DNA of 64,000 nucleotides from Apostichopus japonicus (Eukaryota; Echinodermata; Holothuroidea; Aspidochirotida; Stichopodidae): the NCBI RefSeq assembly GCF_037975245.1, contig NC_092564.1, positions 26,221,484 through 26,285,483 on the forward strand. Reading direction: 5' to 3'. The notes under the pieces were generated by a model that saw only the letters and a program-made list of their open reading frames with translations, had not been told where the DNA came from and searched no databases. Both the position numbers and the translations under genes were made by a program. Each line of letters opens with the position of its first letter. Positions within the stretch are counted from its first letter, which is position 1. This document shows positions 53,759 to 64,000 of the stretch, piece after piece.

Positions 53759-54667
53759 ATGGACTGCGTAAAGTACGTTTGTGGTATAATATTACTATTG
53801 CATATGTCACTACCGGTTAATGATGCTGCTGTCGTTGAGATGAGTACGAAGAACCTTCTATTCGACAGGACGACGATAACCTACAACGTACTTGAAAAGC
53901 AACATGTCACCTTGGTCTGTCAACATGGATACAAACAAAATGTTAACATCCTAGAACGATCCGTGGTAGACCAAAGTGTTGACAATCTCGTAGTTGAGAA
54001 CTCTGAATTAAATACCAAATTTACGGATCGATTCGAGTACACCATTGTGAGCTCACAAGAAACCCAACACAAACTTAAAATAATACATCTTTGGAGAAAT
54101 TACACCGATTACACCTACAAATGTGTCGGCCGTACTAATCTGGAAGTAACATCATTGACTTTAAAAGTGCTTTACCAGCCGGAAACCGTGTATCCCATCT
54201 GTACATCAAACTTCTCGGAGACTGTCGATGGGGAAAAGCCCATTGAACTCCAATGCCTAACGGAGGAGGCAGACCCCCCGGTTAATATGTACATCAACAA
54301 GCCCACATATCTTCAAGTTCGTAACTTCTCGGCAAGGAACGGATCATACGTGGTGCAAAGATTGATCGTGAATAATTCTTCAGAAATGTTACAAAGCTTA
54401 GAAGATTTTGAATGCATCATCTATCAAATCTTTCCATCTGGGCTGGAGGTAAGTGACGCCCGCAGGAATCGTTCTTGCTTCTTTTCCGATCAGGAAGAAG
54501 TGAATAGAAACACCATTGAAGCAACAGCAATGACTACTAGTGAATCATATCCAGACTCGACTTCCTCGTCAGTACCACTCTACAATTCATCTCTTGTACT
54601 AATGTGTGTAGTGATGTGCCTTTATATGAACAGTGTACTGACGGGACAATTATCCGACAGGTTATAG
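53759..54667 (+). CDS. Two-Ig-domain cell-surface protein, single exon
   Basis: 302 aa. The ATG at 53,759 has a strong start context (aacaATGg); the frame is open four codons further upstream without another ATG. Residues 1-24 form a signal peptide (hydrophobic core GIILLLHMSL). Ig-like domain 1: Cys54 (TLVC) to Cys122 in DYTYKC. Ig-like domain 2: Cys166 (IELQC) to Cys219 (DFEC), with an extra pair, Cys148 and Cys240, framing it. Residues 250-275 are a Ser/Thr-rich stalk; 278-296 a hydrophobic segment (LVLMCVVMCLYM) with a short polar tail, so single-pass membrane or GPI-anchored. Several N-glycosylation sites (NYT, NFS, NGS, NSS, NRS). No cytoplasmic signalling motif. Composition is clearly coding in contrast to the surroundings. 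No close family is recognised; a recognition or adhesion role is inference. No introns, unusual for Ig genes, suggesting a retrogene or a lineage-specific single-exon family. Confidence 0.85.
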   Translation: MDCVKYVCGIILLLHMSLPVNDAAVVEMSTKNLLFDRTTITYNVLEKQHVTLVCQHGYKQNVNILERSVVDQSVDNLVVENSELNTKFTDRFEYTIVSSQETQHKLKIIHLWRNYTDYTYKCVGRTNLEVTSLTLKVLYQPETVYPICTSNFSETVDGEKPIELQCLTEEADPPVNMYINKPTYLQVRNFSARNGSYVVQRLIVNNSSEMLQSLEDFECIIYQIFPSGLEVSDARRNRSCFFSDQEEVNRNTIEATAMTTSESYPDSTSSSVPLYNSSLVLMCVVMCLYMNSVLTGQLSDRL

Positions 54668-54899
54668 AATGATCTAATTAAGAAAACGAAAAAAAAGATA
54701 AAAGATCATTCTACTTTGTAAGACAGACGCATGTTTGTTGTGTTTGTTATTTTTGCTACTAACGCAATCATTTACTTTCTGAATCTACAAGCAATACCTA
54801 CTTGATTTACTTGTCTTCCAGTCTTATGTATATACTGCCTTTACATAATGTCAATTTCTATCTACTTCCAGGGATTACGGCAAGCCATTTTGACACTTA
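54668..54899. other. 3' flank of the Ig gene
   Basis: AT-rich. Positions 54,672-54,706 can pair weakly (gatct ... agatc around an A-rich run). No AATAAA is seen close to the stop codon. Confidence 0.35.
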
Positions 54900-55525
54900 C
54901 CTCCCAATTCTACTTTAGTGTAATATATTCTACTCCTCTATTTTAAGTAAGTAAAATCCAATTCTGCTTAAGTAGAAGTTAGTTCTACTTACGTAGAATT
55001 GAATTTGTCTTAGACATAGTACTACTTCAATTAAGTGAAATTGAATTCTAAGTAAGTGAAATTATATTCTACCTAAGTTGAAATACAATTCTACTTAAGT
55101 GAAATTGCATTCCACTTAAGTAAAATACAACTTTTGTATTCTACTTAAGTGGATATCAATTTCAGTTAAGTGGAATACATTTTCATTTTCTGTCTAACAT
55201 AAAGTATAATTGGCTTGTCATAAAATCCGTTTTAACATTTACCCACTACTTTGACTTAAGTGAACTGAAATTGAATTAAACTTAAGTGAAGTTGTCTTTC
55301 ACTTAATAAAATGCCATTTCACTTCAGTAGAATTATATTTCAAGTAGCATTCAATTTTACATTTATAAGTAGCATTGGACAATATATTGGCCTCTAATTT
55401 ACTAGTAGAATACAATTTGACTTAAGTCAAACTCAAATATACTTAGGTGAAATTGTATTCCACTCAAGTGGTATTTGAATTTCATTTAAGCAGACAGCAT
55501 TTCACTTCAGTAAAATTAGGGGGGA
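54900..55525. repeat. ACTTAAGT minisatellite
   Basis: About 25-30 loose tandem units of 17-20 bp with the palindromic core ACTTAAGT in a context ttctacttaagtgaaatt, in both apparent orientations because the core is its own reverse complement. No coding content. Confidence 0.85.
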
Positions 55526-55629
55526 GTAAATGTTAAAACGGCCATGTTCATGCGTACAATGGTAACAACAGTGCAATGTATTATTTGATTGCTGTTGCTT
55601 TCGATGGGACTGTTGCCTGTACGAAAGCA

Positions 55630-55987
55630 AGTTTACCCAAGGGCGTAGGAACCGGGGGGCTCCAGCCCCCCAGTGAAAAATATCATTCCGCCCCCCCTCG
55701 CTCCGCAAGTCAGAAAACTCCTTTTTCATTTCCAAATGAGAAAAAAAATCTCATTTGGAGCACCAAATTTCATCTAAGGCCAGGTGAAAATACAAAATTA
55801 AGTTTACAAACCGGAGTGGGTGTTGAAGTGTGCTATATTGCACCAAATTGCATCCGAGGCCACCTGGAAATGCAAAAAATTCCAAAGGGGAGGGGGACAC
55901 CCCCTCCCCTTAGACCCCTCCCCCAGGCCGGCCATCAGTCTTCAGCCCCCCCACTCAAAAGTACCTTCCTACGCCACTGAGTTTACC
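55630..55987. mobile_element. hAT-type MITE, family A copy 2
   Basis: 55,638-55,979 (342 bp): CAAGGGCGTAGGAACCGG ... CCTTCCTACGCCACTG, flanked by a perfect agtttacc on both sides. Close relative of 30,676-31,036. Its open frames are not genes. Confidence 0.9.
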
Positions 55988-56930
55988 ACATTGCCCCCGT
56001 TATTGTAGGACAGTGATTGATCACATCAGATCATTACAACTACAAGCTACCCTACTGTTGTGCATGGTGTGTACCCTCACTCTACATTTCTTGTTAACAT
56101 TGTGCAATAATTGATTACTTGTGCATCTGTGAACAATTGCTTTGAATTTCATACAGACCAGACATGCTGAGACACAACACAGCTTACACAGTGAACAATT
56201 TGTGTTAGACTCATTGAGTCATGGGTACTGCTGCCAGCTGGAGCATTTATTAATGATTTTTGCTAATAGTTTTGTCGTTATTCTGTCATAGACTTTACTT
56301 GATGGTGCCAGTGATTTGTGACTGGGTACAACACAGTTCCATGGAAATGTCAAATGCAGCATTGAGCTGTGCGTTGCGGTTTCGATGGAATTCTTTTGTT
56401 TTTAGATTTGAATACTTTGATTGCCCGATCTATCTGCAAAATGGCCAAAATTTGGATAAGAAAGTGTGGTTCTTTTAAATTATCACTTGAATCAGTCTGG
56501 TCTCATAGTATTTTATTAGTTATTATATTTATTCTTTTCAAAGCTGGCATTTTAGATTTATGCAATTTGAGGGAAAGTGTGATTCTTGTCAATTATCACT
56601 TGAAACAGTCCGGTCTCATATTATTATTTTATTTGTTATTATATTTATTATTTTTACTGCTGGCAGTTTAAATTGCTGCCATTTCAATCCTTCTAATATT
56701 TTTATCAATTATTTGATTTAAATTTGTGAGGAGAAAATACAGTGCCTTCAAATCACTTGTAACTCTTAATCATCTATTCTGTAATCATCAAGATAGTTAT
56801 TAACAGGCTTTGGAAGCCCAAACTGTCAATCTGACCACCAGAGCAAGATCCATCAGCCATACTCTCCACCCCAAACTATCGAGACTCCAATCCCATGAAA
56901 TGATCATACCTGGTTTTTTAGATGTTGAAC
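55988..56930. other. Stretch without recognised genes
   Basis: Includes the dispersed repeat shared with 50,720-50,815 (56,140-56,226) and a two-copy ~125-bp degenerate duplication (56,460-56,700; aatcagtctggtctcata / aacagtccggtctcata). Confidence 0.45.
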
Positions 56931-57830
56931 TCTAATGACCTTTGGCCTCCAACATAACCAGTAGGATTCTTGAACCTACTAAGGTGAATCTACATATCAA
57001 GTATGAAATTGAAGCAAGCTTTTGTTTTTCAAAACAATATGTTTATAAGGTATGCAAATGTTGACCCTAAATGACCTATTGACTTCCTCATAAAACAGGG
57101 TTCATTTACTCAAGGTCCATCTAAATTTAGTTCATTCAAGCTTTACTTTTGAAATTTTGTTCACAAAGTGTTTTTGGACTTAAAAACTATGTTGACATCA
57201 AACGACCTTTGTTCTTCACATAAAGCCTCCACAGAAAAGCATAGAGTTTTTATAAGGTGGATATTACATACCAAGTATGAAGTTTATCCAAGCTTACATT
57301 AAGAAATTCATGTCTTTGACATCTGGTGGCCTAATTTGACATTTGACCTCAACAGATACCAAAAGGCATCTTGAACTTACTACAGTGAATTCAAAACCAA
57401 GTACAAGGTTCATTCATTCTGTGCTTTTGAAATTATCATGTTTACAAGGTTTTCAGACTTCTATAGACCTCAAACAACCCTTAACATCTTCAAAGAACAA
57501 CAGGTCTTGTACTATGGTAGGTGCACTTTCCATATATGAAGTTCATCTAAATTTTTCTGCAGAAATTATCATGTTTAGCAAGATTTCAGACTTTGACCTC
57601 AGTTGACCTCAAGTGACTCTTTCACCTCTCCACTGAACAATATTGCTCTTGTTGTTACTAATTGGGATAAACATGCCATGTATTTCATGTATGAAATCCA
57701 TCCAAATTTAACTTTTGAAGTTTAAGATTTTGGCAGCTGTTGACCTCAATTGACCTTTGACCTAATCCAGCTAGGAACTTACTAAAGGAACCTACATAGC
57801 ACATTTGAAGTTCATGGAAGTTACTCTCTG
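56931..57830. repeat. Degenerate ~160-bp tandem repeat with DR1 motif
   Basis: Repeated order of blocks: tgacctttgacctca, ggcttcttgaacttact, ccaagtatgaagttcatc, caagcttttgaaattatcat and gtttacaaggttttcag, at about 56,940, 57,080, 57,200, 57,340, 57,470, 57,600 and 57,750. A perfect TGACCTTTGACCT is at 57,751-57,763. Confidence 0.7.
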
Positions 57831-58594
57831 TGAGCCAAGGTGCCATTTGGACACACATTACCATCACATGAATCAATTGTTTTGCCTCCAGAAAGGAATA
57901 AAGAAATATGAAAACTGTAACAAAATAATGTCAATAGTCAATACTATGTTTTTCAAAACAAGTTCAGAGGAATACAAATGCCCAACTATCATCTACTTAA
58001 CATGCAACAGGTTCATACAGCTACTGTTGAGTACGAATAATTAGAAAAATAGCTATAAAGAAAAATAGCATGCCATTCAAAGTTAACAAAATTTTCAAAA
58101 ATATATAAATTGTATATTTACCCTACCAAGAGTTTTTGACAAGTTAACATGATCATCTCAATATGATCTCATTTGCATTAATGAAAAGAGTTTCATGCTT
58201 GATTCCCAATGTCCATAGTAACACAATTATCCACGTAATCAACTCCCATAGAAAACTACTTTATGCTCAAAAGACTTGCTATAAAAAGGTGTCATGAACT
58301 CATGATCAGTAATTCTTACTGAAGTCTATTTCATAATTCAAAGGCTGCTTCCACAAAAACTTCTGCAGATTGTTGACGAATGTATCGAACATCTGTTGGA
58401 TGTGAAAGGAAAGATGTGGTATAAGTGTCTAGCTTAGAAACCAAATCAAAGATCACACGTAAGCCATGACCTGATAATTTAGGGCTCCAAGCTCTTATTG
58501 AGAGTAGAATCGCTCAGGCTGGCAAATACAGGGTAAGATATGCCAAAAATAAAAACTTCACTGATACCTTCTGACCGGGAACAGTATTTAGGAT
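57831..58594. other. Stretch without recognised features
   Basis: AT-rich, nothing recognised. Confidence 0.4.
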
Positions 58595-58660
58595 AGATGA
58601 TGATCATAATAATAATATTAATAATAGTATTAACAATAATAATAGTGTTAACCATAGTAA
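58595..58660. repeat. AAT/TTAA microsatellite, left of insertion
   Basis: Imperfect ataat runs, continuing at 63,398-63,545 on the other side of the 4.7-kb element. The two parts were one tract before the insertion. Confidence 0.8.
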
Positions 58661-61600
58661 GGGAAGCCTCGCAAATCTAACCGCCGGTTCCGGCGGAAAT
58701 CTCGCACCCCTTGCTCATTATGCATGTGCATATTGGTCCCATGGTTGAATGCACACACGCTGGTTGCCAGCCGGAGTAATGAGCACAGCGTCCTGACAAC
58801 ACAAGGCTGGTTATTCTTCACAAACAATGAGCAAACTTGGCCAAGTGACCGGATTAACTTTTGCGGTTTTGACAGTCAATAGAGCGGTAGTTTATGTTGC
58901 AAAAGGACTTATGAACTAAAATCCGCCACTACCAAATGTCCGAGATTCAGTACTTTATATACTGTAATTCTTGCAAATCTTCCACGTTATCAAACCTCAC
59001 AAATAAAATTTCTTGGGTCTCTTATGAACAATTGTGAAACTCCGCTACTCGAAAGTTCGATAAAAGCAGCCTTTACCTGGGCCTATACATTATGAGTCTT
59101 GTTCAACGAGTGGTACGTAACTATGAATTAAAAACTGAATCAGCCATTGCATTAAATATATGCCCCCAAGAACTTCAGAAAACCCATATTGACAAACCAG
59201 AATTTAAACAAAACAATAGTTAAGCTATGCCACATATGTATGTTAAAGAGAGAACATCGACCGTAACGTTGATCTCTGAAGCTAACTGCGACACAAATTC
59301 AACGAATAAACAGATGGTTTAAATGCTTGATTTTCCCATTGACTTAGTGTGTTAGGCTGCCGTGTGGTTAGAGATATAAGTTACTATTCGGTGAAAATTT
59401 TACTATACGTACATCAGTTTACAACTGCAGTGTTTACCCCTACTTAAATATCATCGTAGGCATACTGTACATGGGCTGCGAATTTTCCCATGGTACCTTC
59501 CAAACAACCCCCCTGTCTAACACCTGTTTGTTAACATTTTTGGCATGTTTCCAAAAAACTTTTCATGGAGGGTCATTCCGTGTCAAATCACGGATGGCTG
59601 TTGCTGCACCCTTTCCAAAAATTCCCAAATTTATTGTATGATTGGACCACCATAAAATAAGCATATTCTGAAAATTTCAGTTGCATTGCTTTACAATTGG
59701 CCGATTTATCACACTTTGAAATTCTGCAATTTGTCGCCACCATGGCATTTTGGCATTTTCTTGACTTTTGAGGTCTCATTTCTCAGCAATTGAACATTCT
59801 ACTACCTTTCTAATCCAGATGCCTCAAGAGTCTATCCCATAGAACAGGAAAATAAAAAATTAGGCTACAAAAATATTGTCTTGTGGAGTTAGGTCAACTT
59901 AAAAGTGTCAAAATATTTGATTTTTGTACTTTTCACTAAAAAATGTGCTATTTTTAGTGATGAATTGCTCCTAAACCATTGCTTCAGGGTACTTGATTCT
60001 TTCAGAGGTTATTATGTCTAGTACAAACATTACAAAATAATGATTACAATGCTTTCCTAGACTATGTTTGCAAGTTGTGCAACTCTAAAGTTGCTATTTC
60101 ATGCTGCGATTCAGCATGAGGTAGGGGTTTTGATGCCAATTTTTTACCAAAGTAACCATGTTAGAGGTGTCAGGGTTTATACTTTATTAATAAGTATAAA
60201 GTTCTTACACATTAACAAATTTCAGGGTTCTAGCTGTTCTCAATATTAATTTATGAAGTTGTTAAGTTGCTCCGATGTACAAAAGAGGTCGTTTTTGACG
60301 GCCAATAACTCAAAACGCGTCAAATTAAAAAAAATTGATAATTTTTTCTGGAAGAGATATAGTACCACCCTGTTTGTACAAAAAATATCAGGAGGGTGTT
60401 TTGCCTTATTTTGAAATGAAAAATCCTCAAAGTTTGGGATTTTTACAAAAAAACGTTTTTGCCTGTTTTGATGTTCCATGAGTTTTGACCCTGGGTATTG
60501 TACTGTACTTCAAGGTCATTCAGTTCAATACTGTGCACTTTTTAATTTCATATAACAAAATACTATTTGCAATGTACTTGTCTGCTCCTGGTTGAATTCA
60601 TTTAATTAGAAGACTTATAAAATGAATTTCAACCAGTACACACATATGTATGTACAGTGTGTACAGTACATACACTGTACTGAGTGTATATGTACGGAGT
60701 GCCATGAGTGCCAGAAGACTATGTTAAAAACAACACTAACACACTGTACATGTACACCCAGTACAGTTTTGAACTGTACATGTACTGGTTGAAATTAATT
60801 CTATAGTAAAGTCTTCTAATTCAACCAATTGTATATGTACAGTGTGTATATTAGTGTTAGTTTAAACATAGTCTTCTGGCACTCATGGCACTCCGTACAT
60901 ATACACTCAGTGCAGTGTATGTACTGTACACACTGTACATACATGTGTGTACTGACTTTGACAAACTTTGAGGATTTTTCATTTCAAAATAAGGCAAAAC
61001 ACCCTCCTGAAATTTTTTGTACAAACAGGGTGGTACTATATATCTTCCAGAAAAAATTATCAATTTTTTTTAATTTGACGCGTTTTGAGTTATTGGCCGT
61101 CAAAAACGACCTCTTTTGTACATCGGAGCAACTTAACAACTTCATAAATTAATATTGAGAACAGCTAGAACCCTGAAATTTGTTAATGTGTAAGAACTTT
61201 ATACTTATTAATAAAGTATAAACCCTGACAACTCTAACATGGTTACTTTGGTAAAAAATTGGCATCAAAACCCCTACCTCATGCTGAATCGCAGCATGAA
61301 ATAGCAACTTTAGAGTTGCACAACTTGCAAACATATTCTAGGAAAGCATTGTAATCATTATTTTGTAATGTTTGTACTAGACATAATAACCTCTGAAAGA
61401 ATCAAGTACCCTGAAGCAATGGTTTAGGAGCAATTCATCACTAAAAATAGCACATTTTTTAGTGAAAAGTACAAAAATCAAATATTTTGACACTTTTAAG
61501 TTGACCTAACTCCACAAGACAATATTTTTGTAGCCTAATTTTTTATTTTCCTGTTCTATGGGTTAGACTCTATAGGCATCTGTAATAGAAAGGTAGTAGA

Positions 61601-63397
61601 ATGTGTAATTGCTGAGAAATGAGACCTCAAAAGTCAAGAAAATGCCAAATTGCCATGGTGGCGACAAATTGCGGAATTTCAAAGAATTTTAAATCGGCCA
61701 ATTGTAAAGCAATGCAACTGAAATTTTCAGAATATGCTTATTTGATGGTTTTCCACTCATGCAATAAATTTGGGAATTTTTCAAAAATGTCGAACTACAA
61801 CATACCCCAAAATCTGGTGATTTGATATGGAATGACCCTGGAGTAAACTATTTTGGCTCCACTCTAGAATTAATTAGGTAAGTCAGTAAAGGATCGGTAA
61901 AGTTATGCGAGATATTATCTTAGACGTTCAAGAAAAGTATATACCCGTAACATTAAGGTAAGTAAAACACACCTCAAGCCAACCGACTCCTCCGCATGAA
62001 CAAAACAATCTATTCCCCATGATACATGAGGCACAGTCTATACCATACAGACATAGCACGATATCAAGGCCCCAATAGCTACAGTATGGCTATCTTTATG
62101 AAAGTAAACCTTTTAATCCCATGTTTTAGGCCACTTGGCATGATTAACTGAATGCTAAATATTGTTTCCATGTCCTTGTAGAAAACGTCAACTTCGCAAA
62201 ATACAATTAGTTGTGTTTTTGTTGTTACGTGAGATCCGTAACCGGCGAAGTGGTTAGGCTATTTACTATACACTTAACTATGGTAGGATATTAATTTTTC
62301 CTTTTTTTTTGTGGAAATTCTAGAAAATACTTTCTTTTCCCCCCGCCAGATGTGGTCGTATGGTTTATTCATAAATGGGTGTACTAGAGCCTTTTCTACA
62401 TGACATTAGTTGCATTTAGCACGATATGCCAGTTTCGCGTGAATTTTTCGAAAGTATTTTGCTCGAACTTTCGTAAAATTTGAAAGGTGTACCTACCAAC
62501 TTACTGTTCGTACACAATTGCTAATTTCTCTACTGATTTTCAGAGTAGTAAAGGACGTTTTTTTTTTACGAAGTTCAAAAGTCAGTAAATGAAGTTGATA
62601 AACTTAATTTCTTTCAACTTTCTTAACCATGGAATGCTAGAATAACATTTACACTTAAAACGGAGAAAGGATAATCGCATTTTTTCCACATTTATTTCAA
62701 ATTTCTTTCACAAGAAATTATCGTCATTTGTTCAATCCTCATGTCTACGATCTAGCTGGCTAAAAAAAAAGAGTACAGCTTCGCTGGAGTGCGAAAAATT
62801 CCCTACAGTCAACCGATTTTTTTCACCTAGCTAGGTAGTTTAGGTCCTGTTCTATACAACTTAGTAGGATTATTCTAAAGTCATCCCGTATGTTAGGCTC
62901 TGGTTCACGCTTATGTGCACGTGTATAAGAAGTGAGATTGTGATTTCAGTTTTTTAGATTTTTAAATCTTAAAAATTCAGGAAACTTAATGTCCTTGCAA
63001 AAAGGCAACGAAACTTTTTGTTCCTACTTGGCCGACTGGGAAAATAAGAAAGATAGCATTTTAGATTCCTGCAGTGTAAATTCACATTTCCTTACTTATT
63101 TTTCACAGAAGTTTTGCTTCTGCAGTAGGATAAAGTACGGCGTATAAACATACTATCTTTTTGAAACGTTTGAATACCTTGAGACTTAGCTATGATGTTT
63201 TGTTCAACTCACTATTGTGTTCAAATCGGCTTAGTAAAAACTTGACCGCGGCTGTGAATGTAACTGTATTGCGTGGAGGGTGGTTTGGAGAGAGTGTGCA
63301 CTCAAGTGTGACTCATTATCTGCATGTGGCTGTGCTCATTATAGCCGCGGAAAAATCCACCGGCCCGGACATGGCGGTTAGATTTGCGAGGCTTCCC
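58661..63397. mobile_element. 4.7-kb DNA transposon, PIF/Harbinger-like, non-autonomous
   Basis: 25-bp terminal inverted repeats, identical at both ends: the left begins GGGAAGCCTCGCAAATCTAA and continues ccgcc; the right is its exact inverse. Flanked by TAA on both sides (58,658-58,660; 63,398-63,400), a 3-bp duplication as made by PIF/Harbinger elements at TWA sites. No transposase or Myb-like frame is seen, and a 2.3-kb inverted repeat occupies the middle. Subterminal cggcggaa / ttccgcgg blocks are partly inverted as well. Superfamily call rests on TSD and ends only. Confidence 0.78.
59569..61839. mobile_element. Nested 2.3-kb inverted repeat (foldback element)
   Basis: Arms 59,569-60,480 and 60,960-61,839 are inverted copies with nearly fixed pairing (paired positions sum to about 121,398), starting AGGGTCATTCC at both ends. 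A second, inner inverted pair (about 60,590-60,780 with 60,785-60,955, containing gagtgccatgagtgccagaa) closes toward a gtacatgtac-rich centre near 60,770. The left side has about 170 bp more. The paired open frames in the arms mirror each other and have no coding signature. Confidence 0.85.
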
Positions 63398-63545
63398 TAA
63401 TAATATTAACCATAGTAATAATATTAACAATAATAATAATATTAACAATCATAATAATATTAACCATAATAATAATATTAATAATAACATTAACAATCAT
63501 AATAATATTAATAATAACACTAATAATCATAAATAATTAATAATA
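63398..63545. repeat. AAT microsatellite, right of insertion
   Basis: Imperfect taataatattaac / aataatcataat tract. Confidence 0.85.
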
Positions 63546-63550
63546 ATGAC

Positions 63551-63680
63551 ATGAATAAAGCGCAGCCATATCCATCGATAATGGTACTCAAGGTGTATCA
63601 CAATATTACCTTGGTCAATGATAATGACCTGTCAAACACACAGACAAACCCCTACACAAGGCAGCAGCTAAACAGCTTCT
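63551..63680 (-). repeat. Diverged relative of the 337-bp unit
   Basis: aataaagcgcagccatat, gtactcaaggtgtatcacaa, accttggtcaatgataatga and cctgtcaaacac follow the order of the 337-bp unit (tatagcgcttatacc, gtctcaaagcgctttaca, acccctggtcaatgataacc, tgtcccagagac). The tRNA-like part is absent. Confidence 0.6.
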
Positions 63681-64000
63681 TGTTTTAATTTGTTGCTTTA
63701 TTGAGCTAACCTAATTAATCAGGAAGCTAGCTCAGTTACGTGTTTCACTGAGGCTATTTTTAATTTTTCTATAAGAAACTGTTAAAACCTGGTCTCCAAG
63801 TGTTTCCTGCACCTTTGCTAACCAGTTTTGCTCTTGGTAAATACCTCCTAGCCGTTGCTATATACACGTGCAAAACCCAAATTTTCTAATTAAATGCAAC
63901 TTGCAACACCCTACTATATATATGGCTTGACTCTAGTTCATGTAACCCACAGACAGACTACTCTTATACAGTGAATGTAGTATGTTCTCAAGAATATAAA
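63681..64000. other. Stretch without recognised features
   Basis: No gene or bounded repeat recognised to the end of the window. Confidence 0.4.

Noticed and set aside
60064-61334. Identical 61-codon frames on opposite strands (MFASCATLKL...)
   Set aside because: Mirror images from the inverted repeat arms, no domain and no codon bias.
63161-63400. 79-codon frame as a transposase of the 4.7-kb element
   Set aside because: No DDE or Myb motif, and it runs into the terminal inverted repeat.

Overview
The window is animal nuclear DNA: AT-rich, with intron-split metazoan signalling exons, CR1-type LINE remains, many hAT-type MITEs and long satellite arrays. A marine invertebrate deuterostome, perhaps an echinoderm such as a sea cucumber, fits best. 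That assignment is inference from overall character, because no species-diagnostic gene is present.

Layout. 1-7,020: degenerate ~300-bp tandem array that switches orientation near position 620. 7,541-9,230: tandem 337-bp units whose minus strand carries a tRNA-like head with pol III A and B boxes. 9,251-20,091 and 21,930-28,787: two tandem, diverged copies (minus strand) of the middle of a FES/FER-type tyrosine kinase gene (coiled coil, SH2, kinase up to the APE motif). Neither copy has an F-BAR exon or the rest of the kinase C-lobe in the window. Copy 1 has a 5-nt deletion (frameshift) in a coiled-coil exon. Copy 2 has an in-frame 33-nt deletion that removes the alpha-C region. MITEs give a relative clock: a hAT MITE sits at the same place in both copies, while a TTAA-flanked MITE is only in copy 1 and copy 2 keeps the empty site.

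29,840-34,662: decayed exon-like pieces on the minus strand, with a broken CR1-like LINE and a hAT MITE between them. 36,593-48,144: a very large foldback-like structure. Inverted outer ends rich in ATCGAT/TTTAAAT motifs flank inverted arrays of a ~213-bp satellite (about 21 units left, about 9.5 right) around a 3.1-kb centre. The left arm is organised as a 1,487-bp seven-unit higher-order repeat; the right arm is a run of near-identical monomers.

48,190-53,520: LINE 3' remnant, several hAT-type elements with 8-bp target duplications, a diverged repeat carrying a perfect nuclear-receptor DR1 motif, and a U2 snRNA-like fragment. 53,759-54,667 is the only clearly intact gene: an intronless 302-aa two-Ig-domain surface protein. 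It is followed by an ACTTAAGT minisatellite, another hAT MITE and more DR1-bearing repeat. 58,661-63,397 is a 4.7-kb element with 25-bp terminal inverted repeats and TAA target duplications (PIF/Harbinger-like), inserted in an AAT microsatellite and carrying a nested 2.3-kb inverted repeat.

Most of the window is repeat. The functional genes suggested are the kinase copies (phosphotyrosine signalling) and the Ig-domain protein (cell-surface recognition); nothing in the sequence links them.
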